The notes: generated from the sequence alone by a model not told the origin. Numbered from the stretch's first letter, positions 24,000 to 35,994 are shown. The stretch is 64,000 bases of DNA from Bugulina stolonifera (GCA_935421135.1 OW285189.1:17009072-17073071), one strand, 5' to 3'. Numbers and translations are program-made.

Positions 24000-25440
24000 C
24001 TAAACCTAAAGATAGTCAGCAGTTAGCAACAGTAACAACCCAGTTTTATTTAGCTGACTACAGTCAACGCATAAAGTAGCCTATACCAGTGTATGGGTGA
24101 GATACTGCCAAAGTAACAATGTAGTGAATTGACTGTAAATTCACTGCAGCATCATCAGCACTTTTTTATACAATTGATGATGATACTTATCAATTATTGG
24201 CATATGATAGTTAGGTAATGCAAAGGGCAATAATAATTACAACCACCTTATACATCTTGGATGAATTAGCTCCTTAACTCAGCCCTGTTATGTGAGCTAA
24301 CTTAACAATGCATACTTATTCTATAAAATGTGATAATCAGCACGTAGTAGTAGTTAAGTCTTGTTTAATTATTACATAGTGTTAAGGCAGTCATCACTAT
24401 GTGAACTAGGAACACCTTCAATACTCCAACAATAATATACTGTTTTATTAAGTTAGAGAAAAACATACTGTAGCCTGTGCTTATTAAGTTAGAGAATAAC
24501 ATACTGTAGCCTATGCTTATATTATAGTGCATTGTCTCCTCACAATGCCATTGTCTATTATATAAACCAATTAGGAGATCTCCAATTACATAACATGTTA
24601 GGAATTGCATTCCCCTGCATGTCAACTCTTGTTCTATGTTGAGTGCTAGTGATAGTCATGTGAGCAGCCCTGTTTATCTTTGTCTTATTATTGTACATAA
24701 CTCCTATCAATCCATGCTCACAGATGGGATTGTCACAGCCCAGTACCTTAGGCAACTTATTGTGACAGACAGTGCCTCAATAGCAACGGTGTAGCGACTT
24801 GAATCCTCCCTTGCTGACGACACTATTTTGTGTAATGACAATCTTATACATACTCGTACTTGCCGCGTGGTGCAATCTTTTGGAAGTACTTATGTCTTTG
24901 ATTGGTCCGCCTGTAATATTGGATCACATATAAGTTGTGTGATTTTTCTATTAGTTCATGTTCAAGATACAGTTCCACAGTTCTTACTACTCTACGGCTA
25001 CTGGATTTATACTCTTACATTTTTATGCTATTGATATATTAAAATAGACCATTGCTATGCTACCAAGAAACTCGTGTTGTGCTGACTAGCTAGGAGCAGT
25101 AAGGTACGTTTCATTTACAATAATAATATACAAGGCGGCCATTGCCGAGTGCTCATATAACTCTAGGGAGTTATCGAGGAGCACAGGAGGGAGACTCTAC
25201 TAAAATCCACTACAATACTGCCACATTCATACACAATTTATTATTAACCCATGCTAATACACGTAGCTGCATAGCAAGTAATAATAATAGTACAGTGTAG
25301 TGTAGTGTAGCGTAGCGTAGAGTGGTGTTGTGCTTTCTTTATTTGTAATGAAACAGCAGAAAAATTCCCTCTATTTGGAGACTCGGAGGAAATTAAATAA
25401 GGCTTTTCAATACACAATGTTTGGCCGAGAGATGCGACTG
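24000..25440. other. Upstream region of LOXL, no gene recognised
   Basis: Contains a small tandem duplication (24444-24478 and 24480-24513, TTATTAAGTTAGAGAA type) and a GTAGTGTAGTGTAGCG stretch near 25292. No TATA box or first non-coding exon for LOXL could be fixed. Open frames at 24365-25034 lack homology. Confidence 0.4.
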
Positions 25441-25489
25441 CTACATTAGATTCTATAGGGTCAGTCCATCAACCTTTCAGTAAGACTCA

Positions 25490-25950
25490 ACAGTATGCTC
25501 TCAACCATCTCATGGAGCTGTTTGAGGCACACGAAAAACTTGAGAACAATAGCTTCGGCTTTGGTCAGATGATGCTGAGGAACCTCTGATGTATGTAGTT
25601 GGGGACCAAGTATTGATGACGAACAAACGGAAGAGGGAGGGTCAAAATTCTAAGCTAACGCCGAAATTTGTTGGACCCTATACAATTAGGTATGGTCAAA
25701 CCATACTTATAAGTTGGAAAGGGATGGACAGGAATCACTGCTAAATGAGTCATACCTCAAGCCATTCCTGCCTTGTAATACAGGGGCAGGGCAAACTCTG
25801 TTTATCCCAGAGCCAATGAGACACCCAGATATGAAAGGGGCTAGGAGACAGAAGGCGAGGCCCCCGGTCAACCACCACAACATTGCCCCCTGCAGTTGGA
25901 CCTGGGGGCACCGGAGATTGTTGCTGAGTCAGCTGAGATTGACCCAGTAG
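25490..25950 (+). mobile_element. Ty3-type pol fragment, integrase C-terminal end
   Basis: Translation reads VGDQVLMTNKRKREGQNSKL then LTPKFVGPYTI, the charged linker and GPY/F module at the end of Ty3/gypsy-type integrases. Upstream, ALNHLMELFEAHEKLENN is compatible with the preceding helix. A stop (TAA near 25741) and a frame change break it; a Pro/Gly-rich tail is open at 25714-25950. No LTR was recognised beside it. This is a decayed remnant. Confidence 0.55.
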
Positions 25951-26674
25951 GGACGACCCAGGCCCACCTGACACACAGGAGATGGCTGCCACTAGTTGGC
26001 CAAGTAGGGCTCTAAAACATCATCTTGTGATTACTGTAAATGTGGATACGCCAGTGTGTCACATGACAGCCTCTATAATCACTTGCACAGCAGGAGCAAC
26101 AAGTTCGGTTACAACAAGATTAAAAAAGTGGATGAGGAACACCATAGTACTTTTCGGGCCAACATGAAGTGGCCAGTCGCTCAGTGGATCGCTCCGGTAC
26201 CCTGTATCATGGGGCAGACAAGATCCCATCCCAGCCAGATCCAGAGGTGCCTCCCATTCCGACTCTAGAAGAAATCAGGAGACGGTGTTAGCGACGGCCT
26301 AGCTGGCCTCGGCCATTGTTAGTCACCAAGACGGTACGGAAAAGGAGGGTCCAAACTGTTGAGAGACAATCATGTTATCCTACGATCACCAAATCTAATC
26401 ACATGACAGTCACGTGACAATTCATAAAATACGAAATATTTGTTAACTTGAATCGCTGTATTCGCTTTTTGTACTTCCTGTTCTGTTTCTTCACGAGTTG
26501 AAACTAAAAATTGCTAACTAAAAGTTTAATCAAATAAATCAGTCAAACTACTTAACATCGATCTACATCAACTATGGTGAATAACACAAACATCATCCTT
26601 ACACAATAATCCATACAATGGCCAGTCACTTAACACTAACTCCCGTAGAGGTTCCCTCTCTTATACAAACTGCA

Positions 26675-26972
26675 GAGCTACCAACCATCCAAGCCAGATG
26701 GCACCCCCAGCCCGAGGACTAGCCGCAGCCAGGACTCAACCCCTCCCCCAGTGACGCCAGTTACCGATGATTTAGAGACAGCTATGGAGATGGAAGTTGT
26801 TGTTGCATGGCAAGAGAACTCACAAATTATAACTGACGGGCCCTCGGTGTTGTATCTGTACATGCATTTCCTGTCTGTTATGACAGGTGTTTCAGCGGTT
26901 GTGTAGATGGATACAATGTTTGCATATTTGCTTACGGACAGACAGTATTTGGTAAAACCTACACCATGGAAG
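26675..26972 (+). pseudogene. Kinesin motor fragment with altered P-loop
   Basis: 26892-26972 encodes CVDGYNVCIFAYGQT followed by VFGKTYTMEG and a GT donor. This is the kinesin P-loop exon, closest in style to kinesin-14 (DGYNVCIFAYGQT). The usual GQTGSGKT reads GQTVFGKT, so a phosphate-binding glycine is gone. The upstream open stretch 26690-26800 (a Pro/Ser/Thr-rich sequence ending TDDLETAMEMEV) may be a preceding exon. No other motor exons follow: a dispersed repeat starts right after the donor. Probably a captured or relic exon. Confidence 0.5.
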
Positions 26973-26973
26973 G

Positions 26974-27172
26974 TATGTTGAGTTATGACAAAGCCCAACC
27001 AAAAATCCCTGACGCTCTCATAGTTAGTAGTTGTCTTCTACTGTTTATAGAAATCTTACACTTTGGAGTTATGTCCACCATTATATAGTTTGTTCACACA
27101 CACACACTCTGTTTCACACTTCCTATGAAAGGATTTCATAGACATCTATTATTCCCAAAAAGATGCTAGAGA
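26974..27172. repeat. Dispersed direct repeat, copy 1 (about 200 bp)
   Basis: Matches 29115-29306 with few differences (starts TTGAGTTATGACAAAGCCC, ends CATCTATTATTCCCAAAA.GATGCTAG). Contains a short CA run. Non-coding. In both places it directly follows other captured sequence. Confidence 0.75.
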
Positions 27173-27565
27173 CAATATGTTATTGTAAAATGTGTAGACA
27201 TCAGTTTTATTAGTGTTCTACATTGCTCCATTGAGCGTTTTCTCCTCTCCAGTTCTGGAATAGAATAAAAATATGGCAGTTTAGTACATCATCTGTTCTT
27301 TCTAAAATCCTACATTTTCACCTGCTTAACTAATACATAATGACTCAGAAATCAACAGGTGATGGGCCCAGGTCAAGGCTATACTATGACGGAGACCCAA
27401 ACAAGAATCAAATCTGGGAAACTAGATTCTTAAGTTTCTTAAGTTAAGAATTCCCAACGTGGGTTCAAAAGGTCGACTGCAAGTGCTAATTTCCGTGAGC
27501 TTTTGAGTTGTCTAAATCTAGTAGCATAAAATTAATTTTTATTTATTTCTTATTAGCTTGCTGTC

Positions 27566-28381
27566 ATGGTTGCTACATACGAAGATGATGAGATTTTTTC
27601 TTTTTTGGCTTTAGTAAAAGAAACAAATTCTTTCAGAAAAATTGATGGAAGATGTCAATCAAACATTAAAATATTTAATAGCTTGGCGGCGAAACTATAT
27701 CAGAATGCTACCTGGGAGATTAAAACAGGATCCCAGTGGCGGGTCAAGTGGAAGGCGCTGAAATCCAAGTATCTGAGCTTGAAAACAGAAAGCTCTAAAT
27801 CAGGTAAAGCTAATACTGTTATCGACTTTTATTTTAAAAATATTAATATTTTAATATTATATATATAAATATTAATATTTAAATATAGTTTTTATAAATA
27901 GCTTTGATAAAATAATAGTTTTTAGTTTTCATTCATATATTAATATAATATTATATTTTTCGAGTCATTGACTATTTTAACTACCATAAACATTAGTCTT
28001 TGGACAAAAACATGTCAATAATCTTTTTAGAAAAACTAATTTAAATGATTGAAAAAAATGTGTTTGTAGCTGTCAATAAACAATTACAATAATAATAATT
28101 TTTTATTCATACAGACTAATATATATTTTAATGTACGTATTTTGCAGGTGCAGCTGCTCCTACATGGAGATTCTACGGAACTTTTGTAGACCTGATGGAT
28201 CACATCGATAGGCAAAGTAAATTGATTGATTTTGTTATTATTATTAGATAACATGATGTACATGTGCATGATAATGTACGTGTAGTGTGTTTTAGTAGAT
28301 TGTTTCAATTAAGTAATTTAGTTTGAATGTTCTATATGATTATTTATTCCAGGATGTCCTGCACGTGAAACATTCAGATAA
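27566..28381 (+). CDS. Myb/SANT-like DNA-binding protein (111 aa)
   Basis: Exons 27566-27803, 28148-28216, 28353-28381 join in phases 1 and 1 to 336 bases with a stop at 28379-28381. Residues 1-80 read like a Myb/SANT-like (trihelix/MADF-type) domain: acidic start, FLALVKETN, NSLAAKLYQNA, then QWRVKWKALKSKYL with the spaced tryptophans of the recognition helix. Such domains occur in host factors and in the accessory protein of PIF/Harbinger transposons. A Gln/Glu-rich coiled-coil-like frame at 28669-28824 (ELRQEMEQQRAADMVAFGK...) is in phase with the second exon and may be an alternative last exon. Start chosen as the first ATG of the open exon. The frame is intact despite the transposon-rich surroundings. 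Confidence 0.6.
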
Positions 28382-29114
28382 GTATATTTAAGTGCTACCT
28401 CTGCTGCAAGTAGAATGAATGACCTGTAACCTACCACACTGCATGCATGGCTGATCTACTCTCCTGCTAATAGCTTTACATGCTAATAGATAACCCTGCC
28501 ATGCTGCTTCTATGCTTCCTATCTTACTGTTACTCTAGCTAGCTAAAGATTCTTTGCAGGCTTCTTATAATGAGAACTTGTAATCTTCCATAGTTGCTAA
28601 GCCATCAATAAGGAGAGAAGAACTTTGTGCTACTATCAATCGCTTACCAATTGTTTGATACCAATGTAATGAGCTGAGCTACGACAGGAGATGGAACAGC
28701 AAAGGGCAGCCGATATGGTTGCATTTGGAAAAATAATTCAAGAGAAAATTAAAGTGGTTAGAAGGCTCTTCGACAATGATGTGTCAGTTGTTTGGAAACC
28801 AACCTACCAACATTACAGCTAAGCCATCTACTCCATATGCACCTATACAATCATATATGCATACACCATCTACTTCTTCATTTGCATATCCACCCTCAGC
28901 CCACATGGTTCTACACAACCATCCTTTACAGCTCTACTATCTTCTGTTGAGAACACATCTAATGCTACGCTACACTACACTGCACAACGTCTTACACAGA
29001 GTACACTACAGGCACCTTTACATTGCATTACATATCTGAACATACTGCAGGGTGCGGAGGATTACATACACTACGCTGCACAACATCTTACATTTATGTT
29101 TGGGGGGGGGGGGG

Positions 29115-29306
29115 TGTGTTGAGTTATGACAAAGCCCAACCAAAAATCCCTGACACTCTCATAATTAGTAGTTGCCTTCTACTGTTTATAGAAATCTTAC
29201 ACTTTGGAGTTATGTCCACCATTATATAGTTTGTTCACACACACCTCTGTTTCACACTTCCTATGAAAGGATTTCATAGACATCTATTATTCCCAAAACG
29301 ATGCTA
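29115..29306. repeat. Dispersed direct repeat, copy 2
   Basis: Partner of 26974-27172. Preceded by a run of 13 G (about 29103-29115) and followed directly by the BEL/Pao pol fragment. Confidence 0.75.
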
Positions 29307-29329
29307 GGTACAATATGTTGTTCCAAAAG

Positions 29330-29700
29330 ACCCTGAACTTAGGAAAGTGAAAACAATGGCCACTGCTCAGTTCACCCAACAGGTTGACATCAGCATAGCC
29401 AGATTTAGCTCATGGCAGAGACTGGTCAAAACAATTGCAAATGTAAAGGGCATGCTAAAAAAACAAGTCATTCAGAAAACCTGAAATTACTGTTAGTGAC
29501 TTGAAGAAAGCTGAGCTAAGCATATTGAGAACAGAACAAATGCGCTGGTATACAGAGGAAATGAACTGTCTTGAGAAAGGAGGACTCATTAGTAAAAGAA
29601 GCAGTATCATTAGCCTTTCACCATTTCTTGACAGTGAAGGAATGCTGAGAATGAGCAGTCGATCCCAATCTATGAAGAGAAATATCCAGCCATTGTAGTC
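29330..29700 (+). mobile_element. BEL/Pao retrotransposon pol fragment
   Basis: Reads RFSSWQRLVKTIANVKG, then after a one-base shift near 29460 the helical block LKKAELSILRTEQMRWYTEE, then ISLSPFLDSEGMLRMSSRS. This is the conserved region between RNase H and integrase of BEL/Pao pol (SW.RL..., A...I....Q..F..E, L.PFLD..GLLRVGGR). The hallmark GGR is changed to SSR. Truncated on both sides. Confidence 0.6.
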
Positions 29701-29998
29701 AAGTCGAATCTCGCCAAACTCTTGATACAACATCTGGTGAACAGATAATGAATTATTTTTGGTGTTCTACCCGTTAGTATTAGTCAAAACAAAAAGATTT
29801 AGTGGTTAAACAAAGGTTAGTTGAGCGCTGAGGTTTGGGGTTTACAGTTTCTAAATGGTTGTTTTCCAAACAAACATTTTCGGAATGTTCTGTTTCTAAC
29901 TGACATTTTCAAACAGTAGCAAATTCATGAAATGCAAGCTACTACTGGTTCAGTTTTGTGGTTTATTTGGTATGTTCAGTTGAATTATCTTCCTTTAT

Positions 29999-30568
29999 AG
30001 CTGCGACAGTATGGGCCACTGCGCCCAGTTCGCCTCGCACACCCTTATGGATTTGAAAACTAAGAAAATTCTTAGTGTCGAAGCTGTCTCTGTAAGTACA
30101 TTGCAGACATTTTATTAATACTGGGTCCGTCAGTGTTGGCAGGAGAATTTGATTAATTTAAAACTCAAGTGGTATAGGTAGAGTGAGTGGGTGGTGGGTT
30201 GTGAGACATCTGTAAATCTGGGAAGCTGTTAAGTTATCTGCATCAACTGTTTAGTACTGACAATAACCGTTCATTCTCCTTTATGGTTAGCTACCTTGCA
30301 TTTCTAGTCTTCACTATCAGTATTGACACTACATTTAAATTGCTGTTGCTGCTTTTGATAGGAAGTAGAAACATTCATGAACTCCCATCTGATGGAGCCA
30401 GAGGGGTTGAGGAGAGGATTGAGACAGCTGATGAGTTCAAGCCACACTGTTCAAACTGCGTACAGTCCAAACTACACTGTCCAGCCCACATCCTGTCCGA
30501 GTTCATTCTTAATGTCTTTCGAGATTATTTTCATATGCGCTTTTGAAGTAACAGAAGGCACATGGTAA
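29999..30568 (+). pseudogene. Transposase-like exons (GRCDSPGH family), copy 1
   Basis: Exon 1 (about 30001-30091, acceptor TTTATAG, donor GTAAGT) reads CDSMGHCAQFASHTLMDLKT then KKILSVEAVS. Exon 2 (from 30361, acceptor TTGATAG) reads EVETFMNSHLMEPEGLRRGL. These match the catalytic-domain opening of a large DDE-type transposase family widespread in invertebrates and fish (pattern DGRCDSPGHSAKY.TYT.MD and MEKEGL.R.L). The pieces at 31685-32250 look like the later part of the same gene. Spliced, but lacking most of the domain, so a relic. Confidence 0.45.
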
Positions 30569-30787
30569 TGGTTTCTCGCCAGTGTTCAAACTACACACCA
30601 TGCAAGCAACACACCATGTGTGTTTATTCTTAAAGTGGGTTGTCATCTCTTGTATCAACGAGAAATTTTGTTAGAAAATCATTAACTAGCAATATCTAAC
30701 CGAGGCTAGAATGAGGTCAAGGCCAATCTTGCAACGAGTTTCATTTCAGTAATTACGCGGTCAATTATTTTCCTACAGCGCGTACCA

Positions 30788-31355
30788 ATGGCTTCTGGAA
30801 GCTCAACAGATGCTGATAGGCTTTTGGGAGGATGGCCAGATGATTCAATAGAAAGTCTGCACGATGCAAAAGAGTTCAATGAGGCAGAGGCTGAGGATGA
30901 AAGAAGGTGTCAGCAGACTTGGTGATGGGGATTGGTGTACATGTGGTGAATGTTGGCCTGCTGTAAATGCCCACACTGCATCTGATCCAACATGCTGTCA
31001 AGAGCATCCGGCTTCAGTGGCAGTGTGCAATGGGCATAAAAAATTTGGAGATGCAGATGCCTACAAGTGTATAACAAAGCATCCAGCGTTCTACACAACA
31101 CGCCTTTATCAACTTCAGCTGGCGAATGCTTTTCATGTGTATAGGAGGGTAGGATTCAACAACTGTGGCCGAACAGTTAACGATAAGCTGAGATATACTG
31201 CATATTGCAGGTATGTCACTTGTGTTTATGGCAAGCTGGGACGCAAGAATAGAAAGGAGATTCCTCATTGTGTGGTGAAGGTGATAAGAAAGCGGTACCC
31301 CACAGCAGATGGACGCTACCAAGGTTTCACAGAGCCAAATTTATTGGACAACTAG
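30788..31355 (+). pseudogene. P2X7 intracellular-domain-like protein, frameshifted
   Basis: ATG at 30788 opens MASGSSTDADRLLGGWPDDS and runs to a stop just after 30920. The overlapping frame from 30864 carries WCTCGECWP, CCQEHP, a cluster of cysteines and histidines, YTAYCRYVTCVYGKLGRKNR, PHCVVKVIRKRYP and DGRYQGF up to the stop at 31353-31355. This is the zinc-binding domain first seen at the C-terminus of P2X7 receptors, which in many invertebrates occurs as a separate or transposon-linked protein. A one-base shift near 30900 separates the acidic N-terminus from the domain. It lies between two parts of a transposase-like gene. Confidence 0.6.
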
Positions 31356-31684
31356 TGTTTGTCCACACCCCATGTCCCTCATGGATTCAGAAATATTCGA
31401 CCAAATGTTACGCACAGTCCCATCTGTGGCTGTAGCGTATAGCGGATTCTTCTTTTCGTAAGGAGCCTCATGACTCTTAACTAATGATATTAATAGCTCT
31501 TCCATATTAAAAAAATTCTATTTCAAATTTGTTAATATTGTCGTTCTAATTTTCTTTTGCAATGTAACTGCAATCTTCTTATTACAGTTGTCAGATCCTT
31601 GATCATAGTATATCTTTAATACGTCACCAATGGCATCATCATGTTTGTTGTTACTGAACAATCTACATGTGCTGACTCGTTCTT

Positions 31685-32250
31685 TTGAGGTTGCTCTTGG
31701 CTGCTATCCACTACAACCACAACTGTTTGAAAGAGCAACTAGTAACAGCTGACAATCAGCCTAGGTACTCTTTCGAGTACCTGAAGTACAAGAAGGGGAA
31801 AGCTGTTCCCATCAGAGCTTGGGTCTCAACAGGTTTAGTAACAATCTCGAAGTGCTCACGTCTGATGTCATTTAACAGTATTCAACCCATGTAGGCCATA
31901 TTTAAACAGTATTATATTGATTTTGCAATAAAGGCTTGTAGATGCAGAGCCTAGTTCAGAAGTACCAATCACCAAATTTGGGCAGACTAGAAATTTAACC
32001 TAAAACAATTTTGACTACTTATAAATAGTAGGACCTCATTTCATAACATGGTAATACTTTACAGAATATATAGAAGAAATCATGGGAATTATCTACGGCG
32101 CTCTAGATGGCCATATAACTCTACCAGCACTCCCAACCATACCAGAGACAATGACCAGTCAGTTGCCAATAGGGGACAGGGAAGAGGTAGTTTCAAGGGA
32201 CAGGTCTAGATTTTGTGAAAGATTTACACAGGTGTAACACCAGTTGCCAA
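31685..32250 (+). pseudogene. Transposase-like C-terminal pieces
   Basis: The first piece (31685-31840) reads LLLAAIHYNHNCLKEQLVTA then RYSFEYLKYKKGKAVP, matching the conserved LAAL.HN.N..R.QA....RYK..FPK stretch near the end of GRCDSPGH-type transposases. The second (32073-32235) reads EEIMGIIYGALDG, LPALPTIPE and DREEVVSRDRSRFCERF, like their C-terminal tail. A non-coding gap separates them. Same orientation as 29999-30568, so probably one old insertion split by introns and decay. Confidence 0.4.
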
Positions 32251-32577
32251 CCTGTAAAGACAAGGATTAACAGCTTTCACAGATCTAATATCCACCATAT
32301 TTTTTATTTCAGTGTTGGAAAGGTTGTACCAATATAAGTGGCTATGGGTCATAGGCTCAGTGCACTACAGGTGTCAAATTCTATAACAATACCACTAATT
32401 CCTGGGCATATGAACTGTTTAATTTTTCGCAACAATTATAGATCGGTTGCTGTCTAACACAAATTTGTTTTGCATGGTATCTATGCTCTCAACATTGCAT
32501 TGGTATTATACGTGTTGATCCCATCCAGCATAGTTTTACTTTTCTAATTTATAGCTTGTAGCAAAGCTCTCACAGGG

Positions 32578-33174
32578 ATGGCGAAGGAGAACCGTGTTAG
32601 TAATGAAGGCTATCTCACTGCAAAAAAGATTCGAGCAATTACCAACAGGTAACTAGTATCCCAATCATACTGTATGAAGTCAAGATGCACATGGTGGTAG
32701 ATAAATGTACATGTATGTAATTATAAACCATTGTGTTATCAGGCTTTACTACATGGCTACATCTACTGCTAGAGAACCTACTTATCAGCATGTTATGGAT
32801 GAGAAAAGAAAGGCTATTCTCAATCATATCCGAGGTAAAGTAGTCAATATTTAATGCGCTGTTACTGTGTGTATATGGCATGGTAGTACATTCTGAAAAC
32901 ACTTTACATCGGAGGTGCAACCATCGCTTCAGCAAAACAACTGGTGGTAAGCACATGCACATACAACTATCCCCTAATATTTTTTTCAGTTAGCTCTCGA
33001 GAATGTCATTTCACTGAGTGCTACAACTTTAATCTCTTCTACATGTATGAATGTACAGCTGTAATACATGCATATACAACCTTTTTTGTAGACTCAGATT
33101 ATACATCCAGTTTTTGGCATAATCTGAGAGATAAGCATCGCAAGGCCAAAAAGAGACCGCAAGGCCAAAGATAG
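32578..33174 (+). CDS. MADF-like small protein (81 aa), possibly 5' half of a larger gene
   Basis: Exons 32578-32648, 32743-32834, 33092-33174 join in phase (2, then 1) to 246 bases. The product has KKIRAITNRLYYM, DEKRKAILNHIRG and SFWHNLRDKHRKAKKR, resembling the three-helix MADF layout with the LRDKYR-type third helix. I class it as MADF-like with moderate confidence. Ser/Thr-rich and BESS-like segments follow at 33367-34020, so the present stop at 33172-33174 may truncate a longer ancestral protein. A paralogous arrangement is at 40440-41430. Confidence 0.5.
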
Positions 33175-33366
33175 ACTATGGAGAAAATAAAAGAGTGGCT
33201 CAAGGCCGACGGCTGAGCCAACATGGTGTCTGTGGAATGATGGTTGGATGACTTCATTAAGTTGGCAGAGTACGGATCATGTGTTTTCAAAGGAACTCAA
33301 TTTAGCACTTTCCTTCGTTGATATGATTTTTAAATATTTTATTTATAATCTAATTACAAAAATTGC

Positions 33367-34019
33367 ATGACTTTTTGTTTTGGAACAACATCTAATGTCA
33401 CGGCTTCTAATGTAGCAGTAGGAGCTCCACCAGTTCATCTACCATCTGCCACTATATGCACCACACTGACAACCTCAACTGCCTCTTCAGAACCGACTGC
33501 ATCTTCTACGCAGACCACTTCTTCAACCTCAACTTCAGTTGCCACCCCTACGCCATCTTCATCAGCTGTTGTGGCGTTAACAAGCAAGAAGCGAACGTTT
33601 GCTGAAGACCCAATAGGTGCGGGTCTTTGACAGAGTATAGAAACCATCACTGCTTTAATGGAAAAGAGGAGAGCGCCAGTGAGTATAGTAGATATTATTG
33701 TAGTTTACGTTTACATGTGAATAGATGTAGTAGAACCATCTAGACATCTTTGATTTTATTTCTTATATTTCAACACTATTCACAAAATCATCATTAGGAG
33801 AAATTAAATACTGTACTTCAAGACTAGTATAATGGTAATACATTTTCAAGTATCAAACCAAATCTTCTGCTGCATAGACAGCAAGTAGTATTATTTCTGC
33901 TTTTGTCTTCATATCTGGATCTAAATTTACAATTAATCATTTTAGCAACCAGAAAACTCAGATGAACAAGATGTAGAAGCATTTGGCAACATGGTAAAAG
34001 AACAATACCGACGACAGTA
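33367..34019 (+). pseudogene. Ser/Thr-rich and BESS-like tail of a MADF-type protein
   Basis: The open stretch 33367-33630 is very rich in Ser, Thr, Ala and Pro, ending KKRTFAEDPIGAGL and then TGA at 33628. The same frame continues QSIETITALMEKRRAP to a GTGAGT donor near 33680. After an intron, 33945-34019 reads QPENSDEQDVEAFGNMVKEQ then YRRQ stop. The order low-complexity linker, basic patch, short C-terminal helix resembles MADF-BESS factors. The in-frame TGA is the only visible lesion in the first part. Confidence 0.4.
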
Positions 34020-34324
34020 ATTGAGAATGAGCAGAAATCTGAGCGGCGATCACTGACTAAACTTACTATACTTACATGTAAAGACATCTGTACTAGTATT
34101 GAGCAACTTGACTGATTCAATTCGACGACCCCACTATAAAAGAAAAATATGTTTTATACAGCTGGTAACCGATTGAGCGCAGAGTCGCACCTCTATAGCA
34201 ACCCATCTTGAGTCAGTAGGGAAAGCCATCAATACTTTGTATGACAAAAGCTCAAACAAAGGTTAGGGAGAACTAGCTGTTGGATGCCGATGGGACACTT
34301 AATTGTACATAGCAGAAGAGAGGT

Positions 34325-35190
34325 AGCACATCACATCATGGCGTAGGTGCAGTTATTGAAGTGGACACTAGCTGTGTGATTGATTTTGAGGTTTCCTGTG
34401 AGTATGCATGAGATGACATATAAAGTTATGCCATTTGACGATGATTCCAGGGTTTTTGCAGCAGTATAAGAGTGCGGTGTGTATGAAGGGACAAAGGAGG
34501 AGTGTATAAACCATGGTAGCAAAAGAACGTTTAGTAGACTAAAGGCGTTGAAAGATAAGTACAGTGGTGCAGAACGTATACATGAACGTGGAAGAATGAC
34601 TGAAGACATGATGAAAAAATTTCAAAGATGCCATGGAAATGTAATTAGAGAACATCCTGGGAAAGTTGGGGGACCAGGTGCTTCAGGTTTTATACCACAC
34701 CATGTCCTCTGACCCAAACTCAATGCATTACTACTGCCCAACTGATGAGACTACTTGGTACCCTTACAACAAATTAGCATTAGTACTAATCTACTCACCA
34801 TCATCCAAACATAAACATGATGGCCTGTGAAAAACTAAAACAATTTTTGAAGCACTTAGCCGTTCTAATATACTTTGAAGACGCACCACAGCCCTCACTC
34901 AAAACGCCAATGAGTCCTTCAATAGCCTGATACGGAGCAGGTCTCTGCAGAATTATTGGTGCAGTGCATCATCTGTGTATACCGGTACAGCTGCGACATG
35001 TTTGAAATTCAAAAAAGGTGCTGTTGGTGCATTTGATGTGTTAAAGGAGGATTTCAGACTATCAGTCAAGCAACGGGCCTGTGTCATGAAAAAAGACACA
35101 GGAAGATTGTATAGCAGTAGCTCAAGTGTGACAACTTTAAAATTCAGGAGATGGTACAGAAAGAAGCCAAGTGGGTTGCAAAGTCTTATT
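34325..35190 (+). pseudogene. Mutator-like transposase remnant
   Basis: Pieces in order: SHHGVGAVIEVDTSCVIDFE (around 34334-34400), then VYEGTKEECINHGSKRTFSR, LKALKDKYSG and GRMTEDMMKKFQRCHGNVIR (34470-34660), then SLIRSRSLQNYWC and a Lys/Arg-rich end (34930-35180). They match, in order, the conserved parts of a Mutator-like transposase family (NGVG.VID..TG...DYEV; EEDC..H..KR....L; G.LT...I.KLQ.YYG.AIR). Frames shift between pieces, so it is dead. Confidence 0.5.
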
Positions 35191-35994
35191 CCTCTGATGG
35201 ATTCTGAATGTGTATGTACACTAAGCAGTACATCCTTATTAAATTGAAAAATACTGCGCAAGAAAATTTCAAGTAATATAATATTTGCTTATTTTTGCTG
35301 GTTGGAGCCGAGACCAGAATGATCAAAAGAAAGTACCTATCCTTACAGTATCACTTATTACATGAATATATGAAAAGTTATTGTAAACTGTCTGTATGTA
35401 GTACATTTGAGTTCAGGTCAATAAATAATGCTAATGAATATACGCGTAGTTGAAATAATGGCATTGGTGTTATTTGCTCAGAAATAGTATTACCCAATAA
35501 TTCACACCTGCTTTTCCCAAAAGATAGAAATTTGAGTTCTAGTCCACTAAAAACTCATGTTGTGGCTTTCCTAATGTAGCTAGAGTGCTAAACCTTTGAA
35601 ATTTCAAGTGGACTTTAAACTAATGACTAAAGAAGAATTAACCAAGCCCACAAAAAAATTGCCAAAGTTATAAAAAATTAGGTAATTTTCAAAATCGATC
35701 TGATGAAAGGAGGGCCCATACATGGGAAAACATTAAGCAGCTCCTACACTTGTTAGATAGATGCTTTGAGAGTGTAACAATCAAAAAATTAGTACTTTTC
35801 CACTTCCCCACAGAAAAGGCTATACGTTGGGGATTACTTCCGACCAAAAACTCTCAATGCCACTACTAGGTTACTCACAGACAAATTTAAAAAGCATTAT
35901 TGAGATAGACATAAAATTTACACCAGAAACTTGTTTCCGTGACTGTAGCGCCATATGGCAAAAATGGTGAGAGTTACCTGTAAATTACATTCCT

